This document shows positions 1 through 8,095 of a DNA stretch of 64,000 bases, piece after piece; the stretch's first letter is position 1; each line of letters starts with the position of its first letter. The stretch comes from Clostridium sp. Cult1 (lineage in GTDB: Bacteria; Bacillota; Clostridia; Tissierellales; Tepidimicrobiaceae), in the NCBI RefSeq assembly GCF_021655095.1, contig NZ_PPXW01000001.1, forward strand, positions 1,196,953 to 1,260,952, in the 5' to 3' direction. The position numbers and the translations under genes are program-made. Under the pieces are notes generated by a model, which had not been told where the DNA came from, searched no databases, and saw only the letters and a list, made by a program, of their open reading frames with translations.

Positions 1-2
1 TT

Positions 3-362
3 GAAAGAAAATTAGCTTTTATATTTGCTGTCATAAGTTATGTAATGGGCTCAATTCTTACCTTTTATTATGGCGCACCAGTATTGGTCAAAAAAATATT
101 TATGGCTTATTTATCATCAGGAGTATTTTTAACCTTTGTAAATAAGGTATTAAAGATTAAAGCTAGTGGACATGCTTGCGGTGTATCTGGACCTATTACT
201 TTGTTAGTTGATCTAGTTGGAACAAAGATGTTATGGCTTTTTTTAATAATACCGGTAATATATTGGTCTAGAATAAATTTAAAAAGACATAGTATAAGAG
301 AATTGATTTTAGGGACATTAGTAGGGATTTTTTCTACATTATTCGCTATTAGTTTAGTTTAA
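3..362 (+). CDS. PAP2-like membrane protein, 5' end outside the window
   Basis: The frame is open back to the first bases of the window, so the N-terminus is missing and the internal ATG at 45 is probably not the start. The visible part is hydrophobic. An SGH motif lies in the stretch KASGHACGVSGP, and a later SRxNLKRH stretch followed by a glycine-containing membrane helix resembles the last motif of PAP2-type phosphatases. The family removes phosphate from lipids or other membrane substrates. The first PAP2 motif would lie outside the window, so the assignment is moderate. It could instead be another small polytopic membrane protein. Confidence 0.5.
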   Translation, partial: ERKLAFIFAVISYVMGSILTFYYGAPVLVKKIFMAYLSSGVFLTFVNKVLKIKASGHACGVSGPITLLVDLVGTKMLWLFLIIPVIYWSRINLKRHSIRELILGTLVGIFSTLFAISLV

Positions 363-452
363 AATTATAATCTTGCTTGACATGGAAATTTTCATATGAT
401 ACGTTCAATAAGTCGAGAAGGTTAACAAATAAACCAAAAGGAGAATTAAAAT

Positions 453-1202
453 ATGAGTGAAAACAAAGTATTAGCAACAGTTAATGGAAAAGAAATAACT
501 GATAAAGAAGTATATAATTTCTTAAATCAGTTAGCTCCACAAACGGCAGCTCAGTTTAATACACCAGAAGGTATCAATAAATTGGCAACTGAGTTGGTAA
601 ATCAAGAACTTCTATATTTAGAGGCAGTTGAAGATGGATTAGATAAGGAAGAAAATTTTAAAAGTCAATTAGAAAGTGTAAAAGAAAATGTTCTAAAACA
701 ATATGCAATCAATAAACTATTTGAAAACATTTCAGTATCTGAAGAAGAGATACAGAATTTTTATAATGAGAATAAGGAATATTTCAAAACTCCAGAATCT
801 GCTCGAGCTAGCCATGTATTAGTTGATGATGAAGAAAAAGCAAAAGAAATATTAGAAGAAATTAACAATGGTTTATCTTTTGAAGATGCTGCTACTAAGT
901 ATTCTAGCTGTCCTTCAAAACAAAACGGTGGAGACTTAGGTGAATTCACTAGAGGTAAAATGGTACCAGAATTTGAAGAGGCTGCTTTTGCAATGGAAGA
1001 AGGGGAAATAAGCGAACCTGTAAAAACACAGTTTGGATACCATTTAATTAAATTGAGTTCTAAAACTGAACCTGGAGTTAGAGCCTTTGAAGAAGTTAAA
1101 AATCAAATTAACCAACAACTAGTGATGGTGAAACAACAAGAGAAATATTTAAATAAGGCTGAAGAGCTAAAAGAAAAATATGATGTAAAAATTTATTTTT
1201 AG
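453..1202 (+). CDS. Parvulin-type peptidyl-prolyl cis-trans isomerase
   Basis: This 249-residue protein should catalyse prolyl bond isomerisation as a folding helper. Residues 1-100 form a SurA/PrsA-like helical chaperone part beginning VLATVNGKEITDKEV. Residues about 113-205 form a PpiC rotamase domain with ARASHVLV, GGDLGEFTRGKMVPEFEEAAF and a final FGYHLIKL. No signal peptide or lipobox is present, so unlike PrsA it is probably cytoplasmic. An AAGGAG site lies 8 bases before the ATG. It appears monocistronic. The family call is secure; the client proteins are unknown. Confidence 0.93.
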   Translation: MSENKVLATVNGKEITDKEVYNFLNQLAPQTAAQFNTPEGINKLATELVNQELLYLEAVEDGLDKEENFKSQLESVKENVLKQYAINKLFENISVSEEEIQNFYNENKEYFKTPESARASHVLVDDEEKAKEILEEINNGLSFEDAATKYSSCPSKQNGGDLGEFTRGKMVPEFEEAAFAMEEGEISEPVKTQFGYHLIKLSSKTEPGVRAFEEVKNQINQQLVMVKQQEKYLNKAEELKEKYDVKIYF

Positions 1203-1272
1203 TGAAGTAATCCCTTAAATTACCTCGTATGTAGTACCAGATTAGGTGAAAAATACATATGAGGTGATAATA

Positions 1273-1431
1273 ATGAAAGATAAAAAATTTGAAAGAAAAA
1301 TTGATGGAAATTTTTTCAATCAAATGAACTATGAAATAGCAGCAGAACATGGCGTAATAGATAATGAAGAGATGAAAAACAATAAAAAGTTTAAGGATTG
1401 GAACAAAGAAGATAAAAAGAGTAATAAATAG
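1273..1431 (+). CDS. Small hydrophilic protein with a SASP-like segment
   Basis: The ATG at 1273 follows a good GAGGTGATAAT site, so this start is preferred over an ATG at 1246. The 52-residue product is charged. Its segment FNQMNYEIAAEHGVI resembles the DNA-binding helix of alpha/beta-type small acid-soluble spore proteins, whose consensus is close to LDQFKYEIAQELGV. The second SASP half, with its GG and KR motif, is absent. It may be a minor spore protein or simply an unassigned small protein. A strong terminator follows directly. Confidence 0.55.
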   Translation: MKDKKFERKIDGNFFNQMNYEIAAEHGVIDNEEMKNNKKFKDWNKEDKKSNK

Positions 1432-1433
1432 TA

Positions 1434-1476
1434 ACAAGCCCTAGTTTCTTTAGAATTATAAAACTAGGGCTTTATA
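1434..1476. terminator. Bidirectional intrinsic terminator
   Basis: The arms AGCCCTAGTTT and AAACTAGGGCT pair around a short AT loop. A T-rich run follows on the plus strand and an A-rich stretch flanks the other side. It separates the convergent small gene ending at 1431 and cblS ending at 1478, and probably serves both. Confidence 0.85.
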
Positions 1477-1477
1477 T

Positions 1478-2206
1478 TTAAATCAGCTTTCCAATATAGG
1501 TAAAAGGCTTATTTATCAACTCAGTAATAGATGGAGTTCTTTCTTTATGTACTATAATGCAACAAGTAGAAGGACCGCCAGATTTCATTTTATCAATATG
1601 TGAAGGAATACTTTCATTTACCTTCAAGTCTGATAATTTTTCCAATATGCTTAATTCATATTTTATTCCCTTTGAACCAACTGGAATTGCTTCAATTATT
1701 TCTTTAGAACTAGAGATTTCCACATAGTCTTTTAATTGAAGAACATCCTTAGAATTTAAGACTTCATTTCCTACAAGAGGATATCCTAAAAGGGAAAGAT
1801 ACATGCCTTTTTCAACATTTTTAATTTTTAAATCAGAAACCTTTGCCCTAGATATTACGGTAATTCCTATACCAGTCATAGAAGTGGGGAAGTTTTCTTC
1901 TGTACTTCCTGTAAAAACTATATCTGTAAGTCCATTTTCCTCAAGTTCCTTTTTTATAGCTTTTAAGATCTTTTTACCTGTAGGATTCATTTCAACAGAT
2001 AGGGTATCGGATATTATAATAGGCTTTGCTCCTATGCACAATGCTTCCGATAGGGCAACTTTTATAGTAGCTTTTCCTACAATCCCTTCGTCTACTTTCA
2101 ATACATCATTTTTTTTACTACCTATTGCACCCAGACTATCACAAGAGATTACATAGGCTATATCCTTCTCATAGATTATGATTAAATCCCTATATCTTTC
2201 TATCAA
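1478..2206 (-). CDS. cblS: Alpha-ribazole kinase CblS (AIR-synthase-related)
   Basis: This 242-residue protein belongs to the PurM/ThiL-like AIR-synthase-related family. Features seen are CDSLGAIGSKKND near the N-terminus, a GIVGKATIKVALSEAL helix and TGSTEEN. Members of this family encoded beside a CblT-type transporter are alpha-ribazole kinases in Listeria and Geobacillus, where they phosphorylate salvaged alpha-ribazole so that CobS can use it. The TTG start at 2206 overlaps the end of cblT, which implies translational coupling. It is the last gene of the leftward operon led by a cobalamin riboswitch, and this supports the role. The substrate is inferred from family and context. Confidence 0.8.
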   Translation of the reverse strand: MIERYRDLIIIYEKDIAYVISCDSLGAIGSKKNDVLKVDEGIVGKATIKVALSEALCIGAKPIIISDTLSVEMNPTGKKILKAIKKELEENGLTDIVFTGSTEENFPTSMTGIGITVISRAKVSDLKIKNVEKGMYLSLLGYPLVGNEVLNSKDVLQLKDYVEISSSKEIIEAIPVGSKGIKYELSILEKLSDLKVNESIPSHIDKMKSGGPSTCCIIVHKERTPSITELINKPFTYIGKLI

Positions 2207-2693
2207 TTTGACCCCCGCCTATTTTTAATATTCCTTTATATATTAAAGAAGCTAAAAATATATTAATAAATGAAGCCACAGTTAGAGGAAGGCTCCATCC
2301 TATAAAAAATCCCCATCCAAATATGGGTACGAATAAAAGAGCGGAAATTGGGCCATTCAATATGGTTCCAACTATTACGGCAATATATATATTAAATCTT
2401 TGATAAAAAAATCTAAATAGATATGCATATACTGCCATTTGTATTGATATGTATATATGGACAGTAATTCCTAAAGGAAAGCCAGATGTAATTGCTGTGA
2501 GCAAATGGCCTAAACTTATTACCATAGCTCCATACCAGCCTCCCAAATATAAGGCCCCAAAATATCCTGGCATTGAATCGAAAGCAACGGTATTAAAAAC
2601 CTTAATAAGGGCACCTACAGCACTTAATGCTACAAGCATAGCAACCATAGTAAGGGTTTTAATATCTTTTAATGTTTTAGTTTTTTCTTTCAA
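2190..2693 (-). CDS. cblT: ECF-type S component, probable alpha-ribazole transporter CblT
   Basis: This 167-residue integral membrane protein has about five hydrophobic helices and the fold pattern of energy-coupling-factor S components. An N-terminal LTMVAMLVALSAVGALIK helix holds the AxxxA surface used for docking to the T subunit. The TTG start lies 8 bases after an AGGAGG site. No A or T subunit is encoded nearby, so it would rely on a shared general ECF module. Location between btuD and cblS, downstream of a cobalamin riboswitch, points to uptake of alpha-ribazole. A different cobalamin precursor is the main alternative. Confidence 0.78.
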   Translation of the reverse strand: MKEKTKTLKDIKTLTMVAMLVALSAVGALIKVFNTVAFDSMPGYFGALYLGGWYGAMVISLGHLLTAITSGFPLGITVHIYISIQMAVYAYLFRFFYQRFNIYIAVIVGTILNGPISALLFVPIFGWGFFIGWSLPLTVASFINIFLASLIYKGILKIGGGQIDRKI

Positions 2694-2718
2694 ATGATCA
2701 ACCTCCTAAGTATTAGTA

Positions 2719-3519
2719 CTAGACTACATGAAATTGCTTTTTCCTATTTAAAGTAGGAATAACATAAGGACTATGATTAATCGGGTTATTAAGTAATTCC
2801 ACTTCTATAGAAAAAGCTGATTTTATATTATCAGGGGTTAAAACCTTTTTAGGACAGCCAGAAGCCATTATTTTACCTTCTTTCATTACAAAAATTTCAT
2901 CGCAAAATTGGGAAGCAAGATTAATGTCATGGAGTACGGTAATTACAAGTATTCCATTGTTAGATAAAGTATTTACAAGGGATAGTATTTCAATTTGATA
3001 TTTAATATCCAGATGTGAAACTGGTTCGTCCATAAGCAAAATTTTAGGTTTCTGGGCTAACGCTCTTGCTATATAGACTCTTTGTCTTTCTCCACCACTT
3101 AGCTCATTGATATTCTTGTCTTTAAATCTCCAGGTATTCGTAATTTCCATAGACTCTTTTACAATATTTTTATCTTCTTCACTTTCTGACTGGAACCTTT
3201 TTAAAAAGGGCATTCTTCCCATCATCACAATATCATAGCAATTAAATTCAAAATCATAGGGCATTTCCTGAGGTACATAAGCTATATATTTGGCTTTATC
3301 TTTTATGCTAAAATCTTTAATATTTTTCTTTCCAATAAAAACATTTCCTGATTCTGGTTTCAGATATCCAGATATATTTTTTAAAAGGGTGGACTTTCCG
3401 CTACCATTTCCTCCTATTATACCTGCCACCATATTTTTGTTAATAGTGAAATCAATACCCTTTAAAACTTCAGTTTTTCCATAGGAAAAATATAATTTGT
3501 TTATTTGTAAAATAGTCAT
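2719..3519 (-). CDS. btuD: Cobalamin/corrinoid ABC transporter ATPase (BtuD-like)
   Basis: This 266-residue ATP-binding subunit belongs to the FecE/BtuD class. It has Walker A GGNGSGKST, the signature LSGGERQRVYIARAL, Walker B ILLMDEP and the H-loop histidine in VLHDIN. It should power the permease encoded just upstream. The gene follows btuC by 22 bases in the leftward riboswitch-led operon. Sequence alone cannot exclude iron siderophore as substrate, but the cobalamin riboswitch and cblTS neighbours make corrinoid uptake much more likely. Confidence 0.88.
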   Translation of the reverse strand: MTILQINKLYFSYGKTEVLKGIDFTINKNMVAGIIGGNGSGKSTLLKNISGYLKPESGNVFIGKKNIKDFSIKDKAKYIAYVPQEMPYDFEFNCYDIVMMGRMPFLKRFQSESEEDKNIVKESMEITNTWRFKDKNINELSGGERQRVYIARALAQKPKILLMDEPVSHLDIKYQIEILSLVNTLSNNGILVITVLHDINLASQFCDEIFVMKEGKIMASGCPKKVLTPDNIKSAFSIEVELLNNPINHSPYVIPTLNRKKQFHVV

Positions 3520-3532
3520 ATTATCACGTTCC

Positions 3533-4510
3533 TTAATTTTTCTGTTTGTTCTTTATAAGTAAATATAAAAAGAAGGGACCACCAAAAGTTGCAGTTATTA
3601 TTCCAATGGGTACTTCTGTAGGTCTTAAAATAAATCTAGCTAAAGTATCAGCTAAAGTCAGAAATATGGCTCCCGATAGGGCACTAAAAGGTACAAGGAT
3701 TCTATTATCAGGACCTACTATAAGCCTGGATACATGGGGGACAATAAGACCAACAAAACCTATAATTCCCCCTACTGATACTGCAGTAGCAGTGACCAAG
3801 GATCCTAAGACAAGGATGATTTTTTTAATGAACTCTGTATTAACTCCTAGGTGTTCAGCAACTTCTTCTCCCGTTAAAATAGCATTTAAATCTCTTGAAA
3901 ACACATACATTACAAAAGAACCAATAATTATTATAGGAGCAGAAAAAGCAATGCTATTCCAATTAGTAAGACTAAATCCTCCCATAGTCCAGAAGACGAT
4001 TCTAGTAAATTCGTCATGGTTTAAAAGCATCAACAGGGATATAATTGCAGAAATAAAAGCGCTTATAGCTATACCCGCTAGTAACATTGTTGTCATAGAT
4101 ACTTTTGATCCAGTTTTTGATATGGTATAGACAAAGATTACAACTGCTAAGGATGAAATAAAAGCCAAGAAACTAAGGCCAAAAAGTCCAAGGCCTAGTA
4201 TTATAGCAATGGTAGCACCAAAAGCTGCACCGGAAGAGATTCCCAAAACATAGGGATCTGCCATAGGATTTCTCAATAGTCCTTGAAAGAAGGCTCCTAC
4301 AACTGAAAGCCCCATACCTACCACCGCTGCACCTATTATCCTTGGAAGCCTTAAATTAAAGATTATAGTTCTACTGGTTTCATCTCCATTTCCAGTAAAT
4401 ACATTTATAATTTCCTGCAGGGGTATTTTAACTGCCCCTGCAGAAATAGAGATTATAACCGTTAAGAAAAAGAATAGAATAGCTATAGTAAAATAGATGC
4501 TTTTTTTCAC
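3533..4510 (-). CDS. btuC: Corrinoid ABC transporter permease (BtuC-like, FecCD family)
   Basis: The product is a polytopic permease of the BtuC/FecCD family with about ten membrane helices. It has the family motifs LRLPRIIGAAVVGMGLSVVG, RNPMADPYVLGISSGAAFGA, and GFVGLIVPHVSRL, the loop that contacts the ATPase. The GTG at 4510 lies just after the btuF stop, and a GGAGGT inside the btuF end acts as its ribosome site. The in-frame ATG at 4546 would overlap btuF by 35 bases and is the alternative start. The gene sits between the binding protein and ATPase genes of the same importer. Confidence 0.88.
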   Translation of the reverse strand: MKKSIYFTIAILFFFLTVIISISAGAVKIPLQEIINVFTGNGDETSRTIIFNLRLPRIIGAAVVGMGLSVVGAFFQGLLRNPMADPYVLGISSGAAFGATIAIILGLGLFGLSFLAFISSLAVVIFVYTISKTGSKVSMTTMLLAGIAISAFISAIISLLMLLNHDEFTRIVFWTMGGFSLTNWNSIAFSAPIIIIGSFVMYVFSRDLNAILTGEEVAEHLGVNTEFIKKIILVLGSLVTATAVSVGGIIGFVGLIVPHVSRLIVGPDNRILVPFSALSGAIFLTLADTLARFILRPTEVPIGIITATFGGPFFLYLLIKNKQKN

Positions 4511-4511
4511 T

Positions 4512-5459
4512 TTAATCGAAGACCTCCGGATGTAAGAATTTGGCAATTTCTTCTAGACCTAGGACAATCCTATTAGAAGCTCTAGCTATTATGTCATCAT
4601 TACTTATTACAAATATATTTCCATTTTTAACCGCATTGATATCTTTGTAACCCTCAGCTTTTTCAATATCTTTTACATTACCAGCATGAGGGGATGTAAT
4701 TATTGCATCAGGGTTATTCTTAACTAATTCCTCTACACTGTATTGAGCCCAACCGTCAACATCTTGAGCAACATTTTTTCCACCAGCGAGAGTTATAAGC
4801 TCATCAATAAATGTACCTTTCCCAGCAGTCCAATTTCCGTCAAAAGAGACTAGATAGAACACATCTATTGTTGGAAGGTCTTCTACCTTATCTTTTATCT
4901 CACTAATCTTAGATTCCATCTCATTAATTATTTCTTGGCTTTTTTCATTAGTTCCAGTTATCTGAGCCAATAATCTTATGGACTCATATATACCTTCTAT
5001 ATCTTTAGCTTCTATCATTACAACTGGTATCCCCATATTTTCTAAAGTTTCCATCTCCTCTTGGCCTGATTGAGTAGAAGCCAACACTATATCAGGATTT
5101 TGTGCTGTTATTGCCTCGATATTAGGTCCTTTAAAACCTCCTACCTTTGTAATATCTTCAACCTCAGGGGGATAATTATCATAATCTGTAACACCTACAA
5201 CTTTATTGCCAGCTCCCAAAGCATATATAAGTTCGGTAGTAGAAGGAGCGAGAGAAACTATCCTCTCAGGTTCTTTTTCTAAAGTTATTTTTCTTTCTAA
5301 AAAGTCAGTAATACTTAATGGGAACTGATTTTCAACTATTTCATCTAAGTTTTCAACCTTATCTTTAGGTTCTGATGAATCCTCTGTAGTACAAGCTACC
5401 AATGAAAATGTTAGGACAATTACCAATAAAAAAATAAATAGTTTTTTAAATTTTCTCAT
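4512..5459 (-). CDS. btuF: Corrinoid-binding lipoprotein (BtuF-like)
   Basis: The N-terminus has a basic start, a hydrophobic stretch and the lipobox LVAC, so the mature protein is a membrane-anchored lipoprotein. The body is a class III periplasmic-binding-protein fold with ERIVSLAPSTTELIYALGAG and NPDIVLASTQSGQEEME. I take the ATG at 5459 as start because the ATG at 5465 abuts the AGGAGG site. It is the first gene behind the leftward cobalamin riboswitch and delivers corrinoid to BtuCD. The exact ligand, cobalamin or cobinamide, is not determinable here. Confidence 0.87.
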   Translation of the reverse strand: MRKFKKLFIFLLVIVLTFSLVACTTEDSSEPKDKVENLDEIVENQFPLSITDFLERKITLEKEPERIVSLAPSTTELIYALGAGNKVVGVTDYDNYPPEVEDITKVGGFKGPNIEAITAQNPDIVLASTQSGQEEMETLENMGIPVVMIEAKDIEGIYESIRLLAQITGTNEKSQEIINEMESKISEIKDKVEDLPTIDVFYLVSFDGNWTAGKGTFIDELITLAGGKNVAQDVDGWAQYSVEELVKNNPDAIITSPHAGNVKDIEKAEGYKDINAVKNGNIFVISNDDIIARASNRIVLGLEEIAKFLHPEVFD

Positions 5460-5490
5460 AAACATCCTCCTAATTTCATATTGAATATTA

Positions 5491-5522
5491 AAAAAAGGTC
5501 TACCTAAGGAGGCAGACCTTCA
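5491..5522 (-). terminator. Riboswitch-linked attenuator terminator before btuF
   Basis: Read on the minus strand, AAGGTCTGCC pairs with GGTAGACCTT and a run of seven or more T follows. It lies between the riboswitch aptamer and the btuF start, which is the position expected for an expression platform that ends transcription when cobalamin is bound. Confidence 0.85.
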
Positions 5523-5551
5523 TTTCAAAAATTAAGCATAAAAAACAGATT

Positions 5552-5745
5552 ACACCTTCCCTCCGAAGGTAAATTCACAAAAACCTTATGGTAGGTCTCC
5601 TGGCTTGTGATTCATCTTCCACCCTGCCTTCCCACCTAAAAACTTAGGTAGTGGCTTATTAGGGTTTTATCTTCACTTACAGTAGCGGGGGCTGCGCGGG
5701 ATTTTCACCCGTCTTCCCTTTTAACCTTTCGGTCCATAAGACTTT
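5552..5745 (-). ncRNA. Cobalamin riboswitch (leftward, controls btuFCD-cblTS)
   Basis: On the minus strand the conserved B12 elements occur in order: a GGTTAAAAGGGAA opening, GGGTGAAAATCCCGCGCAGCCCCCGCTACTGT, and the B12 box AAGCCAGGAGACCTACC near 5587-5607. A TTCGGAGGGAAG segment closes the element. The aptamer is followed by the terminator at 5491-5522. By the known behaviour of this class, bound adenosylcobalamin should shut off the importer and salvage genes. End points are approximate. Confidence 0.95.
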
Positions 5746-5766
5746 TTTATTTAATTGCACACTTAT

Positions 5767-5795
5767 ATTGTATAACTACTGGTTAATTAAGTCAA
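5767..5795 (-). promoter_or_regulatory. Sigma-A-type promoter for the leftward riboswitch leader
   Basis: On the minus strand a TTGACT -35 (5790-5795) and a TACAAT -10 (5767-5772) are separated by 17 bases. The predicted start lies a few bases before the riboswitch aptamer, which fits the leader RNA. Confidence 0.65.
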
Positions 5796-5878
5796 TAGTT
5801 TTCAGTAACAGTCATTCATGATATACTTATAACTAATTAATTATATAAATTTAAAAAAAAAATAGTTCAGGTGATAAT

Positions 5879-6415
5879 ATGATTATTTTAGTTACTGGTG
5901 GAGCTAGAAGTGGTAAAAGTACTTTTGCAGAAAATCTATATAAGGACAAAAAGGATGTAGTGTATATTGCCACATCAAAAATATGGGATGAAGAAATGGA
6001 GGAAAGGATTAAATTACATAAGGCTAGTCGGCCTTCCTATTGGAGAACTTATGAAGGAAACTATTCATTAACCAGCGCTCTAGGAGAGGAGAGAAACTAT
6101 CTATTGGATTGTATAACCCTCCTTACATCTAATATAATGTTTGATATAACAAAAGAGATAGAATATATAGATTATCAATTACAGAGTAAAATAGAAAATA
6201 GAATATATGGAGAATTATCCTCTCTAATAAAGGTTATTGAGGATAGGGGATATAATTTAGTGTTGGTGACTAATGAAGTAGGTTATTCTTTAGTTCCAGA
6301 TAATCATTTAGGCAGAGTTTTTAGGGATATTCAAGGAAGGATAAACCAAAGGATAGCAGCTTTATCTCAAGAGGTTTATTTGGTATGTTGTGGAATACCG
6401 GTGAAAATAAAATGA
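5879..6415 (+). CDS. cobU: Adenosylcobinamide kinase / guanylyltransferase
   Basis: This 178-residue protein matches CobU in length and motifs. It has the N-terminal P-loop VTGGARSGKST, the segment YIATSKIWDEEMEERIKLHKASRP with the histidine that carries GMP in the family, and a C-terminal VTNEVGYSLVPDNHLGRVFRDIQG. It phosphorylates adenosylcobinamide and transfers GMP to form AdoCbi-GDP. It is the first gene of a three-gene operon; its stop overlaps the cobS start as ATGA. The promoter lies in the AT-rich stretch shared with the divergent riboswitch leader. Confidence 0.95.
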   Translation: MIILVTGGARSGKSTFAENLYKDKKDVVYIATSKIWDEEMEERIKLHKASRPSYWRTYEGNYSLTSALGEERNYLLDCITLLTSNIMFDITKEIEYIDYQLQSKIENRIYGELSSLIKVIEDRGYNLVLVTNEVGYSLVPDNHLGRVFRDIQGRINQRIAALSQEVYLVCCGIPVKIK

Positions 6416-7149
6416 TAAATGGACTAATATTATCCATCCAGTTTTTAACCCGATTACCTATAAAAAAGTCTATAGATTTTAATGATGAAAATTTATCTAA
6501 GAGCATTTTTTTTTATCCATTAGTAGGGATTATAATTGGTGGAATTGGAGGTTTGTTTTATTACATATTTGGCTTTTTAAATGAAGATATAGGTAGTTTT
6601 TTTGCTCTACTATCCATGATAGTATTAACAGGAGGCCTTCATTTAGACGGGTTATCAGATACTTGTGATGGATTTCTATCCTATAGGGATAAGAATAAGA
6701 TCCTTGAAATTATGAAAGACAGTCGCATTGGAGCCTTTGGAGTAGTATCCATAGTACTGGATATTTTGCTCAAATATATTCTCATTTCAAATTTAGAAGG
6801 AAATATACCCTTAATATTAGGATTAGCCTATGGAAATAGTCGTTTAGTAATAGCTTATATAATGTGTACTAAAAGAGTTGCTAAAAAAGATGGAATAGGG
6901 TATATGTTCTATAAGAGTGATCCTAAAAAGTATGCTTTATTTGGAGGAATTGGATATTTATTAGTAGTTCTATTAATCAATCCTATTTTTTTAATACCAC
7001 TATTTGCATCCTTTTTAGTAGGACAGATAATAACCAAAATAACCTATAATAAAATAGATGGTTTTACTGGAGATGTATATGGAGCTACAATAGAAATAGG
7101 AGAGATAATATCTTTGATAATATTTTTGGAGGTGTTAAAGTGGATATAA
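6412..7149 (+). CDS. cobS: Adenosylcobinamide-GDP ribazoletransferase (cobalamin synthase)
   Basis: The ATG at 6412 overlaps the cobU stop and gives the usual CobS N-terminus INGLILSIQFLTRLPI. The protein of 245 residues is polytopic. It carries the CobS metal-binding motif GGLHLDGLSDTCDGFLS and the second conserved motif KDSRIGAFGV. It joins alpha-ribazole (phosphate) to AdoCbi-GDP at the membrane, the last assembly step of the nucleotide loop. It lies between cobU and cobC, and its end overlaps the cobC start by ten bases. Confidence 0.95.
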   Translation: MINGLILSIQFLTRLPIKKSIDFNDENLSKSIFFYPLVGIIIGGIGGLFYYIFGFLNEDIGSFFALLSMIVLTGGLHLDGLSDTCDGFLSYRDKNKILEIMKDSRIGAFGVVSIVLDILLKYILISNLEGNIPLILGLAYGNSRLVIAYIMCTKRVAKKDGIGYMFYKSDPKKYALFGGIGYLLVVLLINPIFLIPLFASFLVGQIITKITYNKIDGFTGDVYGATIEIGEIISLIIFLEVLKWI

Positions 7150-7715
7150 TTTTAATCCGCCATGGACAAACTGAGGACAATGTAGATAGAATTTTTAGCA
7201 CAAAAGATACTAGGTTAACAGATAAGGGAAAGGAGCAGATTAGAAAGACTAAAACCTTTGTAGATACTTTAGCCTATGACAAAGTCTATGTAAGTCCCTT
7301 ATACAGAGCTATCCAGACTATGGAAATATTAGGTTTAGATGGAGAAGTGGAAGAAAGGATTAAGGAAGTGGACTTTGGATTATTTGAAGGGAATACCTAT
7401 GAAGAAATCAAGGACAAGTTTCCTAAAGAAGCTAAAATATGGGATGAGGATTATATTAATTATGTTACTCCTAAAGGAGAAAGTATTAAAATGGCATATG
7501 AAAGAGTGACTTCCTTTTTAGAGGAAATATCAAAAAAGGAGGAAAATGTGGTTTTAGTATGTCATGATGGAGTTACTAGAATTGCTTTATCTTGGGTATT
7601 TGATAATTTAGATTATTTTTTCAAATTTAAAATAGAAAACGGAAGCGTTAATATAATTTCTATAGATGAATATGGATTCAAATATATTGAAAAGGCCAAC
7701 TATACTGTGAAATAA
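7140..7715 (+). CDS. cobC: Alpha-ribazole-5'-phosphate phosphatase CobC (histidine phosphatase family)
   Basis: This 191-residue protein has the RHG motif IILIRHGQTEDN, with the phospho-accepting histidine, the family segment VSPLYRAIQTMEIL and the second catalytic histidine in VCHDGV. Its position after cobU-cobS points to dephosphorylation of alpha-ribazole phosphate or cobalamin phosphate. The GTG start lies inside the end of cobS, preceded by a GGAGGTG site. The broad phosphoglycerate-mutase-like family makes context important for the assignment. Confidence 0.87.
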   Translation: MDIILIRHGQTEDNVDRIFSTKDTRLTDKGKEQIRKTKTFVDTLAYDKVYVSPLYRAIQTMEILGLDGEVEERIKEVDFGLFEGNTYEEIKDKFPKEAKIWDEDYINYVTPKGESIKMAYERVTSFLEEISKKEENVVLVCHDGVTRIALSWVFDNLDYFFKFKIENGSVNIISIDEYGFKYIEKANYTVK

Positions 7716-7749
7716 TATAATGGATAAGTAATAATAAAATAAAATTTTG

Positions 7750-7777
7750 TTGACAATATAAAGTTTTATGATAATAT
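7750..7777 (+). promoter_or_regulatory. Promoter for the large rightward cbi operon
   Basis: A TTGACA -35 (7750-7755) is followed at 16 bases by a TAATAT -10 (7772-7777). It sits 35 bases after cobC and just before the second cobalamin riboswitch, where the leader must begin. Confidence 0.6.
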
Positions 7778-7802
7778 GTAATTGAAAAAATTGAATATAA
7801 AA

Positions 7803-7990
7803 AATATTGGGTTCCTTTTGGATTAATAGGGAAACTGGTGTAAATCCAGTACAGCCCCCGCTACTGTAATTGGGACGAAATCAACTTATACCACTGAGAA
7901 TATCTCGGGAAGGTGTTGAGAGTAGGATGATCAAAAGTCAGGAGACCTGCCTGATGTTTTTGCTAACTAACCTTCGGAGGGAAGGATAGG
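7803..7990 (+). ncRNA. Cobalamin riboswitch (rightward, controls the cbi operon)
   Basis: The conserved elements are seen in order: GGTTCC start, AGGGAAACTGGTGTAAATCCAGTACAGCCCCCGCTACTGT, and the B12 box AGTCAGGAGACCTGCCTGA near 7936-7955, closed by a TTCGGAGGGAAGG segment. It precedes a terminator at 8033-8069 and the 8096-24737 gene run. Bound cobalamin should reduce expression of both cobalt uptake and corrin synthesis. End points are approximate. Confidence 0.95.
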
Positions 7991-8032
7991 ATTGTTTTTA
8001 TTTGGCATTTTTATAAGTTAATCATTTATGTC

Positions 8033-8069
8033 AACAAGCCCTACCTTTAGAAGGTGGGGCTTGTTTTAG
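8033..8069 (+). terminator. Attenuator terminator of the second riboswitch
   Basis: ACAAGCCCTACCTT pairs with AAGGTGGGGCTTGT and a short T-rich tail follows. It stands between the aptamer and the first gene of the cbi operon, the usual place for the expression platform. Confidence 0.85.
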
Positions 8070-8095
8070 TATTGGTATAGGAAAAGAGGTGGACA

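Noticed and set aside
3546..4130. Long plus-strand open frame inside btuC
   Set aside because: It is antisense to a clear FecCD permease with all family motifs; the plus-strand translation resembles no protein.
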